Shown: in pieces, positions 51,474 through 60,389 of the stretch
Layout of the letters: every line of letters starts with the position of its first letter
How positions within the stretch are numbered: the first letter of the stretch is position 1
Source: Rhodospirillaceae bacterium
Lineage (GTDB): Bacteria > Pseudomonadota > Alphaproteobacteria > CACIAM-22H2
Reading direction: 5' to 3'
DNA length: 64,000 nt
Assembly: GCA_022843945.1 (NCBI GenBank)
Contig: JALHMR010000010.1
Span: 62,001-126,000 of the forward strand
Translations under genes and position numbers: made by a program
The notes under the pieces: model-generated
What the model saw: only the letters and a program-made list of their open reading frames with translations
Databases searched by the model: none
What the model was told of the DNA's origin: nothing

Positions 51474-52654
51474 AGGTCTGGATCTCCGTTCACGGCAGGT
51501 TCCATGCCTTTCATCTTGCGCGCGAGCTTCATCGACACGACGCTCTTGCTGGTATTGCAACAACCTATCCTCGTCACATCGCCCGCCGCTTCCTTCCGCA
51601 TGAGGCAATCATCGAAAGCGCTCCTTGGCTGGAAGCTGTGCGGCGTGTTGCCGACCGGGTCCGGGTATTGCCGCGCAGTGATCTCTTCGTGGCCCGGAAT
51701 TTTGGCCGCTTTGCGGCTGACCGGATCGGCTCGCGGGCCGATCTCCTCGTCGGCTGGAGCTCGGCGACGCTTGAGGCGCTTCGGCGCGCCCACAAGCGGG
51801 ATATTCCTGTCGTCATCGAGCGTGGCTCAACCCACATCCAGCATCAAGCCGAGGTGCTGGCCGCGGAATACCGGCGCCTGGGGATGGGCTTCCCGCCCGT
51901 GGACGACCGGATGATCGAGAGGGAGCTCGCGGAATATGCCGAAGCCGACGCGATCGCGGTCCCTACTCGTGTCGCAGCGGCCACCTTCCTGGAGCGCGGT
52001 GTGCCGGCGCACAAGCTGATCGTCAATCCCTACGGTGCGGACGTATCACGCTTCTCCATGCCGCGGCCCGACAACTCTTCGCGACCGGCACGCATTCTTT
52101 TTGTCGGAGGCGTCGGCGTACGAAAGGGGGTGCCGTGGCTGCTACGCGCGTTTGTCCGGATGAAGCATCACGCGGAGCTTCACCTCGTTGGTCCTTTGGA
52201 AAAGGGCTTCGATGGGCTTCTCGCGGGGGAATCCCTCGAGCGTGTGCATTTTCGTGGAGCGCTGAGGTCGCCTGAACTCGAACACGCTTTTGCGCAAGCA
52301 GACATTTTCTGCCTTCCCTCGCTCGAGGAGGGATTCCCGCTTGCGCTGTTGCAAGCGATGGCCGCAGGACTGCCGGTCGTCGCAACACACCAGACCGGGG
52401 CCGGCGAGGCGATCACCGCGGGCGGTGAGGGGCTTATCGTGCCGTCCCGAGATGTCGATGCGCTCGCCGATGCGCTTGACAGGCTTATCGGCAGTCCCGA
52501 GCAGCGGCAGGCCATGGGTATCGCGGCCCGCAAGCGCGTCACCGCCGGGTTTAGCTGGGAGGCATACGGAGAACGGGCGCTTCGGGCCTATGAGGGGCTG
52601 GTCGCCGGCCGAATCCCGACGAATTCCTTGGCACCGCGGACCCAGAGCAGGTAA
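51470..52654 (+). CDS. Glycosyltransferase family 4
   Basis: The ATG at 51470 overlaps the previous stop (ATGA) and gives 394 residues. KVWISVHGRFHAFHLARELHR starts the acceptor domain; PVVIERGSTHIQHQ follows; the donor domain begins with RILFVGGVGVRKGVPWLL. The E-x7-E motif has Gln at its second position (EGFPLALLQAMAAG), a variant common in GT4. Unlike the other GT4 proteins here, it sits after the flippase and before the UDP-GlcNAc 2-epimerase, so it may use UDP-ManNAc; that is inference. Confidence 0.85.
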   Translation: MKVWISVHGRFHAFHLARELHRHDALAGIATTYPRHIARRFLPHEAIIESAPWLEAVRRVADRVRVLPRSDLFVARNFGRFAADRIGSRADLLVGWSSATLEALRRAHKRDIPVVIERGSTHIQHQAEVLAAEYRRLGMGFPPVDDRMIERELAEYAEADAIAVPTRVAAATFLERGVPAHKLIVNPYGADVSRFSMPRPDNSSRPARILFVGGVGVRKGVPWLLRAFVRMKHHAELHLVGPLEKGFDGLLAGESLERVHFRGALRSPELEHAFAQADIFCLPSLEEGFPLALLQAMAAGLPVVATHQTGAGEAITAGGEGLIVPSRDVDALADALDRLIGSPEQRQAMGIAARKRVTAGFSWEAYGERALRAYEGLVAGRIPTNSLAPRTQSR

Positions 52655-52695
52655 GACCGGGGTTGCCGGCGCCCGGCGGCCCCGATACCCAAGAG

Positions 52696-53829
52696 ATGAC
52701 ACAACGACCGATGCGGCCGAAACCAATCGTAATGTGCGTCGTCGGAGCGCGCCCAAACTTTATCAAAATAGCCCCGATCCTTGCGGCGCTCGACAAAGCC
52801 GGCCGGGTCGGCAGCCTTCTGGTGCACACTGGCCAGCACTATGACCGCCAGATGAATGATAATTTTTTCGCTGATCTCGGCATCCGCCAGCCGGAGATAA
52901 ACCTGGAAGTGGGTTCCGGATCCCATGCCGTCCAGACCGCGGAGATCATGAAGCGCTTTGATGGAGTCATCGACCAGCACCGACCCGCGGGAGTGCTGGT
53001 TGTTGGCGACGTCAATTCGACCCTCGCTGCGGCCCTGGTTGCCTCGAAAAAATCCGTCGCGGTTTTTCATGTCGAGGCGGGCTTGCGAAGCTTCGACCGG
53101 TCGATGCCGGAGGAAGTGAACCGCATCTTGACCGACCAGCTCTCCGATCTTCTGTTCGTCACCGAGCGCGATGCCACTGAAAATCTTCTGCGTGAAGGCA
53201 TTGCTTCTTCGAAGATCCATTTCGTCGGTAACGTGATGATCGATGCTTTGCGCCAGAATATAATGCGGGCGATTCCCGCCGCACGGACGCTGTCTGCCGC
53301 CGGATTCGCCGCGCCAGACGCCTTTGCTCTCGCCACGCTCCATCGGCCCAGCAATGTCGACCAGGTCGAAACCCTCGCCCGGCTGCTCGATACCTTCGAG
53401 GAGATCGGTCGTGACCTGCCGGTGGTGTTTCCGATCCATCCGAGAACGCGACGGCAGATCGAAGCAGGCGGCCTTGGCGCCAAGTTGCGCAGCGCGTCCA
53501 TTCTGGCGCTCGAGCCAGTGGGTTATCTGGAAATGGTGGGGCTTCTCGCCGGGGCCAAGCTCGTGCTGACCGATTCCGGCGGGCTTCAGGAGGAGAGCAC
53601 GGCACTTGGCATTCCCTGCCTGACGCTGCGGTCCCAGACCGAGCGGCCGATAACGGTCGAGCAGGGAACCAGCACGATCGTGGGCAATGATCCGGCGCAG
53701 ATACGCGCCGCGTATGCTGACTTCCGCAAGGACGGCGGCAAGCGCGGGCGCATCCCGGAGCTTTGGGACGGCAATGCCGCCGGGAGGATCGCCGTGATCC
53801 TTGCGGACTGGCTCAAGGCCGCCGCATGA
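52696..53829 (+). CDS. wecB: UDP-N-acetylglucosamine 2-epimerase (non-hydrolysing)
   Basis: The enzyme converts UDP-GlcNAc to UDP-ManNAc. The start chosen is ATG 52696 (377 residues); an upstream TTG at 52663 adds 11 residues of low-complexity sequence. VVGARPNFIKIAPI and HTGQHYDRQM form the N-terminal loop; DVNSTLAAALVASK, HVEAGLRSFDRSMPEEVNR, TLHRPSNVDQ and TDSGGLQEE carry conserved active-site residues (Asp, Glu and His). Length and motifs match WecB/MnaA. It ends in ATGA overlap with the ligase-like gene. ManNAc, or ManNAcA after oxidation, is thus likely in the polymer. Confidence 0.92.
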   Translation: MTQRPMRPKPIVMCVVGARPNFIKIAPILAALDKAGRVGSLLVHTGQHYDRQMNDNFFADLGIRQPEINLEVGSGSHAVQTAEIMKRFDGVIDQHRPAGVLVVGDVNSTLAAALVASKKSVAVFHVEAGLRSFDRSMPEEVNRILTDQLSDLLFVTERDATENLLREGIASSKIHFVGNVMIDALRQNIMRAIPAARTLSAAGFAAPDAFALATLHRPSNVDQVETLARLLDTFEEIGRDLPVVFPIHPRTRRQIEAGGLGAKLRSASILALEPVGYLEMVGLLAGAKLVLTDSGGLQEESTALGIPCLTLRSQTERPITVEQGTSTIVGNDPAQIRAAYADFRKDGGKRGRIPELWDGNAAGRIAVILADWLKAAA

Positions 53830-55061
53830 GCGCTGTTCAGGTGTCCGTGGCGGCTCAGGATCGTCTGGCCTGGCTGGCCATCGCCGTTGGCGGTCTCGTG
53901 CCGCTCGTCGCGTTTCTTGCGCCGCTGGGTCTGGCTGCCGCGCTGGTGATCGCTGCCCTGCTGGCGCTGCTGTTCGGGCCGCGCCGCGAGATCATCGCCG
54001 CCGTGCCGCGAGGTCCGGCGCTCATTGCCGGCGCATTCCTGGCCTGGGCGTTGATCAGCAGCGTCTGGGCGGTTCATCCGCAGGCAGCCCTCGGCAAGGG
54101 CTTTCAACTTGTTGGCTTGTTCACAGCCGGCTTCATCCTTCTGGGCGCCTTCCGTAGCGGGCTACCGGAAAGGACGAGGGTGACGGTGGGCTTGGCGCTG
54201 GCCGCGGGCATCGGCGTGGTGCTTGCGCTGTTCGTGGTCGACCTCCTGTTCGACGCGCCGATCTCCCTGCTGCTCTATCGGGATGATCGCTTCGGACTCC
54301 ACTGGCTGATGACACGGCACAATCGGGCCACCACGGTCGTCGCCATACTTCTTCTTCCGGCGGCTCTTGCCCTGTACCGACGCTTCGGTATCAAGGTGGC
54401 CGTCATCTTCGCTGCGCTCACCATTGCAGTTCTCGCGTTCATGTCCGGCAGAACCGCCATGGGCAGCGCCATGCTGGCGGTCGGTGTCGCTGCGGCCGCA
54501 CTGCGGTGGTACACCGCGATCCATTGGCTGGTGATCACCGGTGTCGCGGCTTCCATATTTCTCGCCCCTTTGCTGCCGGCGCTCATTCCCTCCGATCCCG
54601 CGCGCCTCGCGGTTCTGAAGACGGAAGCCGCCCGCCATCAGGTTTTCTCTCTCTTTCATCGTCTGCGCATCTGGGAGTTCACCGTGCAGCGTATCGATGA
54701 ACGGCCCCTCCTCGGCTGGGGGCTCGATTCCTCCCGGGCGCTTCCGGGCGGCAAGGATGAGAGCGACGCCGCGGGTGAACGCATGTCGTTGCATCCCCAC
54801 AATGGCGCCCTTCAGATCCGGGTCGAGCTCGGATGGCCTGGCTTGCTGCTGGCGAGTGCTCTTGTCCTGTGGCCCGTGATGCGCATCCGGCGTTACTGCC
54901 CCGGCGCTGCCGCCAGCGCCTGCGTTCTGGGCGTTGCCAGCGCGATGACGATCATCGTCTCGATGTCTTACGGGATATGGCAGAGCTGGTGGGTGGCGGC
55001 GCTGTGGTTCGCAGTCGCCATGGCTTCGCTCGACTGCCTGGATCGCGATCCCGCGACCTAG
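53826..55061 (+). CDS. O-antigen ligase / polymerase-like (Wzy_C domain) membrane protein
   Basis: The ATG at 53826 overlaps the wecB stop and gives 411 residues. About twelve hydrophobic segments are visible. A periplasmic loop at residues 285-345 contains WEFTVQRIDERPLLGWGLDSS and MSLHPHNGALQIRVELGWPG, the HPHN...L...E.G..G pattern of WaaL/Wzy_C ligases and polymerases. It either ligates polysaccharide to lipid A-core or polymerises repeat units; sequence alone does not decide. It follows UDP-ManNAc synthesis and precedes the WbuB-like transferase by one base. Confidence 0.8.
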   Translation: MSAVQVSVAAQDRLAWLAIAVGGLVPLVAFLAPLGLAAALVIAALLALLFGPRREIIAAVPRGPALIAGAFLAWALISSVWAVHPQAALGKGFQLVGLFTAGFILLGAFRSGLPERTRVTVGLALAAGIGVVLALFVVDLLFDAPISLLLYRDDRFGLHWLMTRHNRATTVVAILLLPAALALYRRFGIKVAVIFAALTIAVLAFMSGRTAMGSAMLAVGVAAAALRWYTAIHWLVITGVAASIFLAPLLPALIPSDPARLAVLKTEAARHQVFSLFHRLRIWEFTVQRIDERPLLGWGLDSSRALPGGKDESDAAGERMSLHPHNGALQIRVELGWPGLLLASALVLWPVMRIRRYCPGAAASACVLGVASAMTIIVSMSYGIWQSWWVAALWFAVAMASLDCLDRDPAT

Positions 55062-55062
55062 C

Positions 55063-56322
55063 ATGCGCATCCTTTTCCTGACCGAGAATTTTCCGCCCGA
55101 GACGAACGCGGCGGCGACGCGAGTCTATGAGCGCGCCTGCTATTGGGCCTCGTGGGGGCATAGTGTCGATATCATCACCTGCGCGCCGAACTTTCCGCAG
55201 GGCCGGCTGTTCCCGGGTTACGCAAACCGCTGGTACCAGGTCGAGGACATGTCGGGCTTGCGAGTGGTCCGGGTCAAGACCTATATCGCAGCCAACGAAG
55301 GCGTGGTGCGGCGCGCACTCGATTTTCTAAGCTTCCTGGTGACCGGTTTCGCGGCGTCACTGCTGCAGAAACGCCCCGATGTCGTCGTCGCGACGTCTCC
55401 CCAGTTCTTCGCGGCGGTCGCCGGCCGGGCGGTGGGAGCAACCCGGCGGGTGCCATTTGTCTTCGAGCTCGGCGATCTGTGGCCGGCTTCGATCGCGGCC
55501 GTCGGCGCCCTGAAGCCGGGCTTCCTGCTGCGGAGCCTGGAGCGTCTCGAGCTCCATCTCTACCGCCGTGCCGAAGCGGTCGCTGCCTTGACACGCGCTT
55601 TTAAGAACGACCTCGTGCAACGGGGCATTCCGGCTGACAAAATCGCGGTTGTCATCAATGGCGTTGACTTGCCGCGCTATAAGCCGCAGCCCCGGGATGT
55701 TGCCCTGGAAGCGCAATGGGCGCTCGCCGGAAAATTCGTCGTGGGCTATGTCGGCACGCTCGGCATGGCGCACGGACTCGCCAATGTTCTCGCGGCGGCC
55801 GAGCGGCTACGAGGCCGCGACGATATCCGCCTGTTGCTGGTCGGTCCGGGCGCTGAGCGGGCGGCTCTCGTCGCGGAGGCCGCGCGACGGGGACTTGGCA
55901 ACGTTGTTTTCGGGGATCCGCAGCCGAAAGATGCGATGCCGCGTGTCTGGAGCGTGTGCGATGTCGCGCTCGTCCATTTGAAGGATTCACCGGCATTCGC
56001 CGAGGTCATACCCTCGAAGATGTTTGAGGCGATGGCCATGGGTCTCCCCCTGCTTGTCGCTGCGCCGGCCGGGGAAGCAAGCGCGATCCTCGCGGCGGAC
56101 GGCGCCGGGATGCATGTACCGGCCGGAGATCCCGAGGCGCTGGCGCGGGCGGTGCTCGAATTGGCGGATGATCCAGCCAAGCGGGAAAGATTCCGGCAGC
56201 GAGCCTTGAGGGCGGCACCGACACACACACGCGAGCGCCAGGCCCGTGAGATGCTGGCCGTGATGACGGCCGTGGTGGAAGGGCGCGGCGCCTCCGCAGC
56301 GCTTGCGGTGACGCCAACGTGA
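55063..56322 (+). CDS. Glycosyltransferase family 4, WbuB-like
   Basis: A 419-residue GT-B enzyme. ILFLTENFPPETNAAATRVYERACYW is the N-terminal signature of WbuB-type enzymes (transferases that add a deoxyhexose, such as FucNAc, to lipid-linked sugar), continued by IITCAPNFPQGRLFPGYAN and FELGDLWPASI. The donor domain has VGYVGTLGMAHGLANVL and VIPSKMFEAMAMGLPLL. WbuB partners often use UDP-sugars from WecB-like genes in the same block, as here. It begins one base after the ligase-like gene. The 85 bases following it hold a strong hairpin (56350-56381). Confidence 0.85.
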   Translation: MRILFLTENFPPETNAAATRVYERACYWASWGHSVDIITCAPNFPQGRLFPGYANRWYQVEDMSGLRVVRVKTYIAANEGVVRRALDFLSFLVTGFAASLLQKRPDVVVATSPQFFAAVAGRAVGATRRVPFVFELGDLWPASIAAVGALKPGFLLRSLERLELHLYRRAEAVAALTRAFKNDLVQRGIPADKIAVVINGVDLPRYKPQPRDVALEAQWALAGKFVVGYVGTLGMAHGLANVLAAAERLRGRDDIRLLLVGPGAERAALVAEAARRGLGNVVFGDPQPKDAMPRVWSVCDVALVHLKDSPAFAEVIPSKMFEAMAMGLPLLVAAPAGEASAILAADGAGMHVPAGDPEALARAVLELADDPAKRERFRQRALRAAPTHTRERQAREMLAVMTAVVEGRGASAALAVTPT

Positions 56323-56349
56323 CGCCGGCTATACGGGGGCTCCGCGGCT

Positions 56350-56381
56350 TCCGTCGTCGTGGCATGGCCGGCGACGACGGA
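56350..56381 (+). other. Strong stem-loop
   Basis: TCCGTCGTCG at 56350-56359 pairs perfectly with CGACGACGGA at 56372-56381. The 12-base loop contains a small inner GGC/GCC pair around ATG. There is no T-run after it, so it is not a classic Rho-independent terminator. It lies in the 85-base gap before the second heparinase-like gene and could be an RNA-stability or attenuation element, or a terminator aided by Rho. Confidence 0.5.
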
Positions 56382-56407
56382 TGTTGCGCTCACGCAGCGG
56401 GGCCGGA

Positions 56408-58195
56408 ATGAAGGTGGGCCGCTTCTGGCGGACGGTTCGCCATCTGAAGACTGAGCAGGCGGCCTATGCCGTGATCCGCCGGGCTCGTCATGCGTATTGG
56501 CGGCACTGTCCGGAGCGCGCCCGTCAGCGGATTACCGCCGCTGCACGCGAAATGCCACTGCCCGATCCAACCTCTGCGGCATTGCAGCGGATCGCGCCGC
56601 AGGTGCACCGCCTGCAGCAGACCGTTCATGGCGAGCAGAAAGATATGCCCGATGGGTCGTTCCGCTTTCTCGGACGGACCGTTGAGTTCGGGGCTGTGGA
56701 CGCCATCGACTGGCGTCGCGACCTTGGTGAAGAAAGCAGCCCGCTGTGGCGCCTGACTCTGGCGTATCTCGGTTGGGCGGTTCCGCTGGTGGCCGGCGAT
56801 CCCCAAGCGCTGAGCAGCGTGGCCGCCGCTGTTCGCAGGCTTGATATCGATCACGCATGGTCGGCGCCCGGAGTCTTTCGCGATCTGTGGAATCCCTACA
56901 CGGCCAGTCACCGCCTGATCAATATCCTGACTGCCGTGGCGCTCTGTCGCGGCGCAGGCGCGAGGCCGAGCGAGTCCGAGGCCGCGCTCCTCGAACACGC
57001 GCGGTTTTGCGCCGCCCATGTGACCGCCGATCTCGAGTACGACCTTCATCTCAATCATCTGCTGAAGAATTACGTGGCCCTCGCCATTTTCGCGGCCACC
57101 CTTCCAGCGGTGCCTCGTCAGCTCGCCTTCATCGAGCAGGCGGTGCCGCGTCTGCTTGACCAGGTCATTCTGCCGGACGGCGGGCATGCCGAGCGGTCGC
57201 CCATGTATCATGCGCTGGGACTGCAGGATCTGCGCTTGCTGCGCGAGGCAGGTGTGTTCTCCCATACGTGGCAGCCGATGCTCGATCGCCAAGTCGCCGC
57301 GATGGAGGCGGCGCTAGCCCACCTGACGCATCCGGACGGGGACATCGCCCTGTTCAGCGATTCCTGGCTGGGTGGATCGCCGGCGCCGCGCGAGCTTGGG
57401 ATCGCGCCGGTCCAAGCCGGCTCGCATCGCCTTCGTGACATGGGATATGTGCGCCTCGAAGGGCGCGGCGAGGCCATTGTGCTGGATTGCGGCCCGATCG
57501 GGCCCGACTTCAATCCGGCGCACGGCCACGCGGATTATCTCGCGGTCGAGGCGTCGATGGCTGGCCAGCGCCTGATCGTCGATTTCGGCACGCCGACCTA
57601 TGTCGCGGATCCGCTGCGCGAGGCCAGCCGCTCCGCCGCCGTGCATAACGGCCCGCGTCTGGTCGGCAATGAACCGGCGGAGCTCTGGAAGTCATTCCGC
57701 GTCGGGCGGCGAGCCCAGGCCGGGTTTCTCGAGGGGCCCGGCCTCGACCAGGCTCCCCTATGGGCGGCTGGCTGGCAGGATGGCTACAGACGGGCGGGAT
57801 GCGAGGTGTCGCGCTGGGTCGGACTATGGCCGGGGCTGGGCTTCATCATTGCGGACCTCTGGCAGGGCCAGAAGGCGCAGGCGGTAAGCGATTTCCTGCT
57901 TCCCGAGCCTTGGCAGGTTCACCTCGGCCAGGCGGCCCGGGTCGTCGAGGGCCCCATCTCCGTCGAGATCCTTACTGCCGCGGGGCAAATCGACGTCCAG
58001 GCCGGGGAGCGCTGGTGGCCGCGCTACGGAGAGGCCGCCCCCGCCACCCGCTTGCGGCTGCGGCCGGACAAGGGAGGCTTTGCCGCCGTGGGCTTCTTCC
58101 GCCAGGAGGTCGCGAAACCCGATGCCGCGGCGGTGGTCGAGGCGCTCCGCGAGGCCCTGCCGCGGGCCCGCCAGTCGACGGCTTCTCCGGTTTAG
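56408..58195 (+). CDS. Heparinase II/III-family protein (second copy)
   Basis: Start ATG 56408 gives 595 residues. The N-terminal alpha domain has DLWNPYTASHRLINIL and HLNHLLKNYVALAIFA; the junction ILPDGGHAERSPMYHALGLQDL holds the conserved His; the beta domain contains FNPAHGHADYLAVEASM, IVDFGTPTYV and SRSAAVHNGPRLVG. This matches the heparinase II/III family common in alphaproteobacterial envelope loci, more closely than the copy at 35452. No clear signal peptide is seen. It probably cleaves or modifies the polymer, or acts in the cytoplasm on an unknown substrate. It follows the stem-loop and precedes the bi-domain oxidoreductase by three bases. Confidence 0.78.
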   Translation: MKVGRFWRTVRHLKTEQAAYAVIRRARHAYWRHCPERARQRITAAAREMPLPDPTSAALQRIAPQVHRLQQTVHGEQKDMPDGSFRFLGRTVEFGAVDAIDWRRDLGEESSPLWRLTLAYLGWAVPLVAGDPQALSSVAAAVRRLDIDHAWSAPGVFRDLWNPYTASHRLINILTAVALCRGAGARPSESEAALLEHARFCAAHVTADLEYDLHLNHLLKNYVALAIFAATLPAVPRQLAFIEQAVPRLLDQVILPDGGHAERSPMYHALGLQDLRLLREAGVFSHTWQPMLDRQVAAMEAALAHLTHPDGDIALFSDSWLGGSPAPRELGIAPVQAGSHRLRDMGYVRLEGRGEAIVLDCGPIGPDFNPAHGHADYLAVEASMAGQRLIVDFGTPTYVADPLREASRSAAVHNGPRLVGNEPAELWKSFRVGRRAQAGFLEGPGLDQAPLWAAGWQDGYRRAGCEVSRWVGLWPGLGFIIADLWQGQKAQAVSDFLLPEPWQVHLGQAARVVEGPISVEILTAAGQIDVQAGERWWPRYGEAAPATRLRLRPDKGGFAAVGFFRQEVAKPDAAAVVEALREALPRARQSTASPV

Positions 58196-58198
58196 ACT

Positions 58199-60334
58199 AT
58201 GGATGCAGCGATGAAACAGGTGATCCAGAACATGCGCACCGGCCGGCTCTCGCTGGGGGATGTGCCGGCGCCACAGCTCCGCGCGGACCACCTCCTTGTC
58301 CAGACCACGGTTTCGCTGATTTCCGCCGGGACCGAGCGCATGCTCGTGGACTTCGCCAACAAGACGCTGATCGGCAAGGCGAGATCCCGCCCCGATCTCG
58401 TCCGCAAGGTGCTGGACAAGACACGGCGCGACGGCATTCTCGCGACGCTCCGCACGATCATGACCCGCCTCGATGAGCCGCTGCCCCTTGGTTATTCGGC
58501 TGCCGGGGTCGTGGCCGGCGTCGGTCGCGGTCTCGAGGAGCGCTTCCGCGTGGGTCAGCGCGTCGCCATGGCGGGCGCAGGCATTGCCAATCATGCAGAG
58601 CTCAATTCCGTGCCGGCGCCGCTGGTGGCAGCGATACCCGACGATGTTCCTGATGAGGAGGCCGCCTTCGGCACCGTCGCCTCTATCGCTCTCCATGGCG
58701 TGCGCAATCTGCAGCCGGGCCTCGGCGATGTGGTCGCGGTCATCGGCGTTGGTCTGGTCGGGCTCCTGGCCGTGCAGCTGCTGGCCCTCTCGGGGGTGCG
58801 GGTGATTGCCCTGGATCTCGATGCCGGCCGGCTCGCGCTCGCCCGCCGGCTCGGCGCGGAATGGGGATTCAATCTCGGCGACAGCGGTGTCGAGAGTGCT
58901 GTCCGCGCGGCCACGGAAGGTCGAGGGGCCGACGGCATCCTGATGGCCGCGGCCACCGATTCAAACGAGCCGCTGGTGCTGGCCGGCACCATTGCCCGGG
59001 ATCGGGCGCGGATCAGTCTGGTTGGCAAGGTCGGCACGGACTTTCCGTTTGGCGATTTCATGAAGAAGGAGCTGTCGCTGGTCGTGTCCCGTTCTTACGG
59101 GCCGGGCCGCTACGATGACGATTTCGAGAGCGGGCGCGTCAAGTATCCGGTCGGCTTCGTCCGTTGGACCGAAAGCGAGAACCTGGCCGAATGCCTGCGT
59201 CTCATGTCCCGTGCTCGGGCGCAGCGCCTGCTCATCGATGAGTTGATCACGCACCGCTTCGATATTGCGCAGGCCGAGACGGCATACGAGCAGGTTTTGA
59301 ACGGCAGCGAGTCCCCGCTGGGCGTCTTGTTGCGCTATCCGTCCGTATTGGTCGCCGCGCGGCCGACCGCTCCCTTGCCTGTGCCGGCCAAAGCCGACCG
59401 TTGCCGCGTCGGCGTCATTGGCGCGGGAAAGTTCGCCAGCTCGGTATTGTTGCCCATGCTGGCCAAGGCCGGCGCCGAGTTGCATACAGTCGTGACCTCG
59501 CGCGGCATGACGGCCGAGCACGCCCGTTCCCGATACGGCTTTGCGCAAGCCGCAACCGACCCGCGTTCGATTCTCGAAGATCCCTCGATCGACGCGGTGG
59601 TGATTTTGACGCCGCATCAGTTGCACGCCCCGCTTGCGGCAGCCGGGCTCGCGGCCGGCAAGGCGGTTTTTGTCGAGAAGCCCCTGGGGCTGAGCCGTGC
59701 GGATATCGCCTCGGTCATGGAGGCGCGGCAGACGGCCTCGCGCTTCTTTACTGTCGGTTTCAATCGCCGCTTCGCCCCCCTGGCGATGGAGGCTCGGGCG
59801 CACCTGCAGGCCCTGCCAGGCCCGCGCATCGCCCTGCTTCGCATCAATGCCGGGCCGGCCCAGGAGCGGGACCGGGTGCTGGGCGAGATGTGTCACTTCG
59901 TTGACCTGGCGCGATATCTGGTCGGGGCGCCGATTCGCTCGATACAGGCCGTTGCGGCCACGGCTGCGGGATCATCCGGCGACGGCGACGTGACGGCGAT
60001 GTTGGGTTTCGCCGATGGTAGCGTGGCGACTATCGTCTATACGGGCCTCGGTGATCCGTCGTTCCCGAAGGAGCTGATCGAGGTCTATGCCGCCGGAACA
60101 GTGGTGCGGATCGATGATTTTCATGCCTTGAGCATCGTGGTGAATGGCCGGACGACGACCAGGCGCTCCCGTCTTGGCCAGGACAAAGGACACAAGGATG
60201 AAATGGCGGCGTTCGTCGCCGCCGTGCGCGGTTCCGCGGCGCCACCGATTCCCGAGGCGGAGCTCCTGGAGACCAGCTTGGCGACCATCGCGGTGATCGA
60301 GAGCCTGCAAAGCGGCGCCACCGTAGCCGTCTAG
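58199..60334 (+). CDS. Bi-domain oxidoreductase: alcohol dehydrogenase fused to Gfo/Idh/MocA
   Basis: A 711-residue fusion. Residues 1-380 are a medium-chain, GroES-like alcohol dehydrogenase (PLGYSAAGVVAGVG, VIGVGLVGLLAVQLL); it lacks the usual catalytic-zinc GHE/C motif near its N-terminus. From about residue 400, a Gfo/Idh/MocA domain begins with RVGVIGAGKFASSVLLPML, with EKPLG at about 493-497 and MCHFVDLARYLVG. The same fusion is known in polysaccharide loci. The two dehydrogenase halves may act in sequence on one sugar or nucleotide sugar. It is adjacent to heparinase II/III and WbuB-like genes, a grouping often seen with wecB. Confidence 0.88.
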   Translation: MDAAMKQVIQNMRTGRLSLGDVPAPQLRADHLLVQTTVSLISAGTERMLVDFANKTLIGKARSRPDLVRKVLDKTRRDGILATLRTIMTRLDEPLPLGYSAAGVVAGVGRGLEERFRVGQRVAMAGAGIANHAELNSVPAPLVAAIPDDVPDEEAAFGTVASIALHGVRNLQPGLGDVVAVIGVGLVGLLAVQLLALSGVRVIALDLDAGRLALARRLGAEWGFNLGDSGVESAVRAATEGRGADGILMAAATDSNEPLVLAGTIARDRARISLVGKVGTDFPFGDFMKKELSLVVSRSYGPGRYDDDFESGRVKYPVGFVRWTESENLAECLRLMSRARAQRLLIDELITHRFDIAQAETAYEQVLNGSESPLGVLLRYPSVLVAARPTAPLPVPAKADRCRVGVIGAGKFASSVLLPMLAKAGAELHTVVTSRGMTAEHARSRYGFAQAATDPRSILEDPSIDAVVILTPHQLHAPLAAAGLAAGKAVFVEKPLGLSRADIASVMEARQTASRFFTVGFNRRFAPLAMEARAHLQALPGPRIALLRINAGPAQERDRVLGEMCHFVDLARYLVGAPIRSIQAVAATAAGSSGDGDVTAMLGFADGSVATIVYTGLGDPSFPKELIEVYAAGTVVRIDDFHALSIVVNGRTTTRRSRLGQDKGHKDEMAAFVAAVRGSAAPPIPEAELLETSLATIAVIESLQSGATVAV

Positions 60335-60389
60335 CACCCGCCAGCCGCGCACTCGCCGCTTCATCTTCGCGCACGGATAGTCAGCCCGC

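Noticed and set aside
50577-51608. Long minus-strand frame (343 codons) opposite the flippase
   Set aside because: Composition is rich in Arg, Gln, Glu and His as expected for antisense of a membrane protein gene; no motif.
54162-55070. Long minus-strand frame opposite the ligase-like gene
   Set aside because: Same reason: antisense of hydrophobic codons, no domain.
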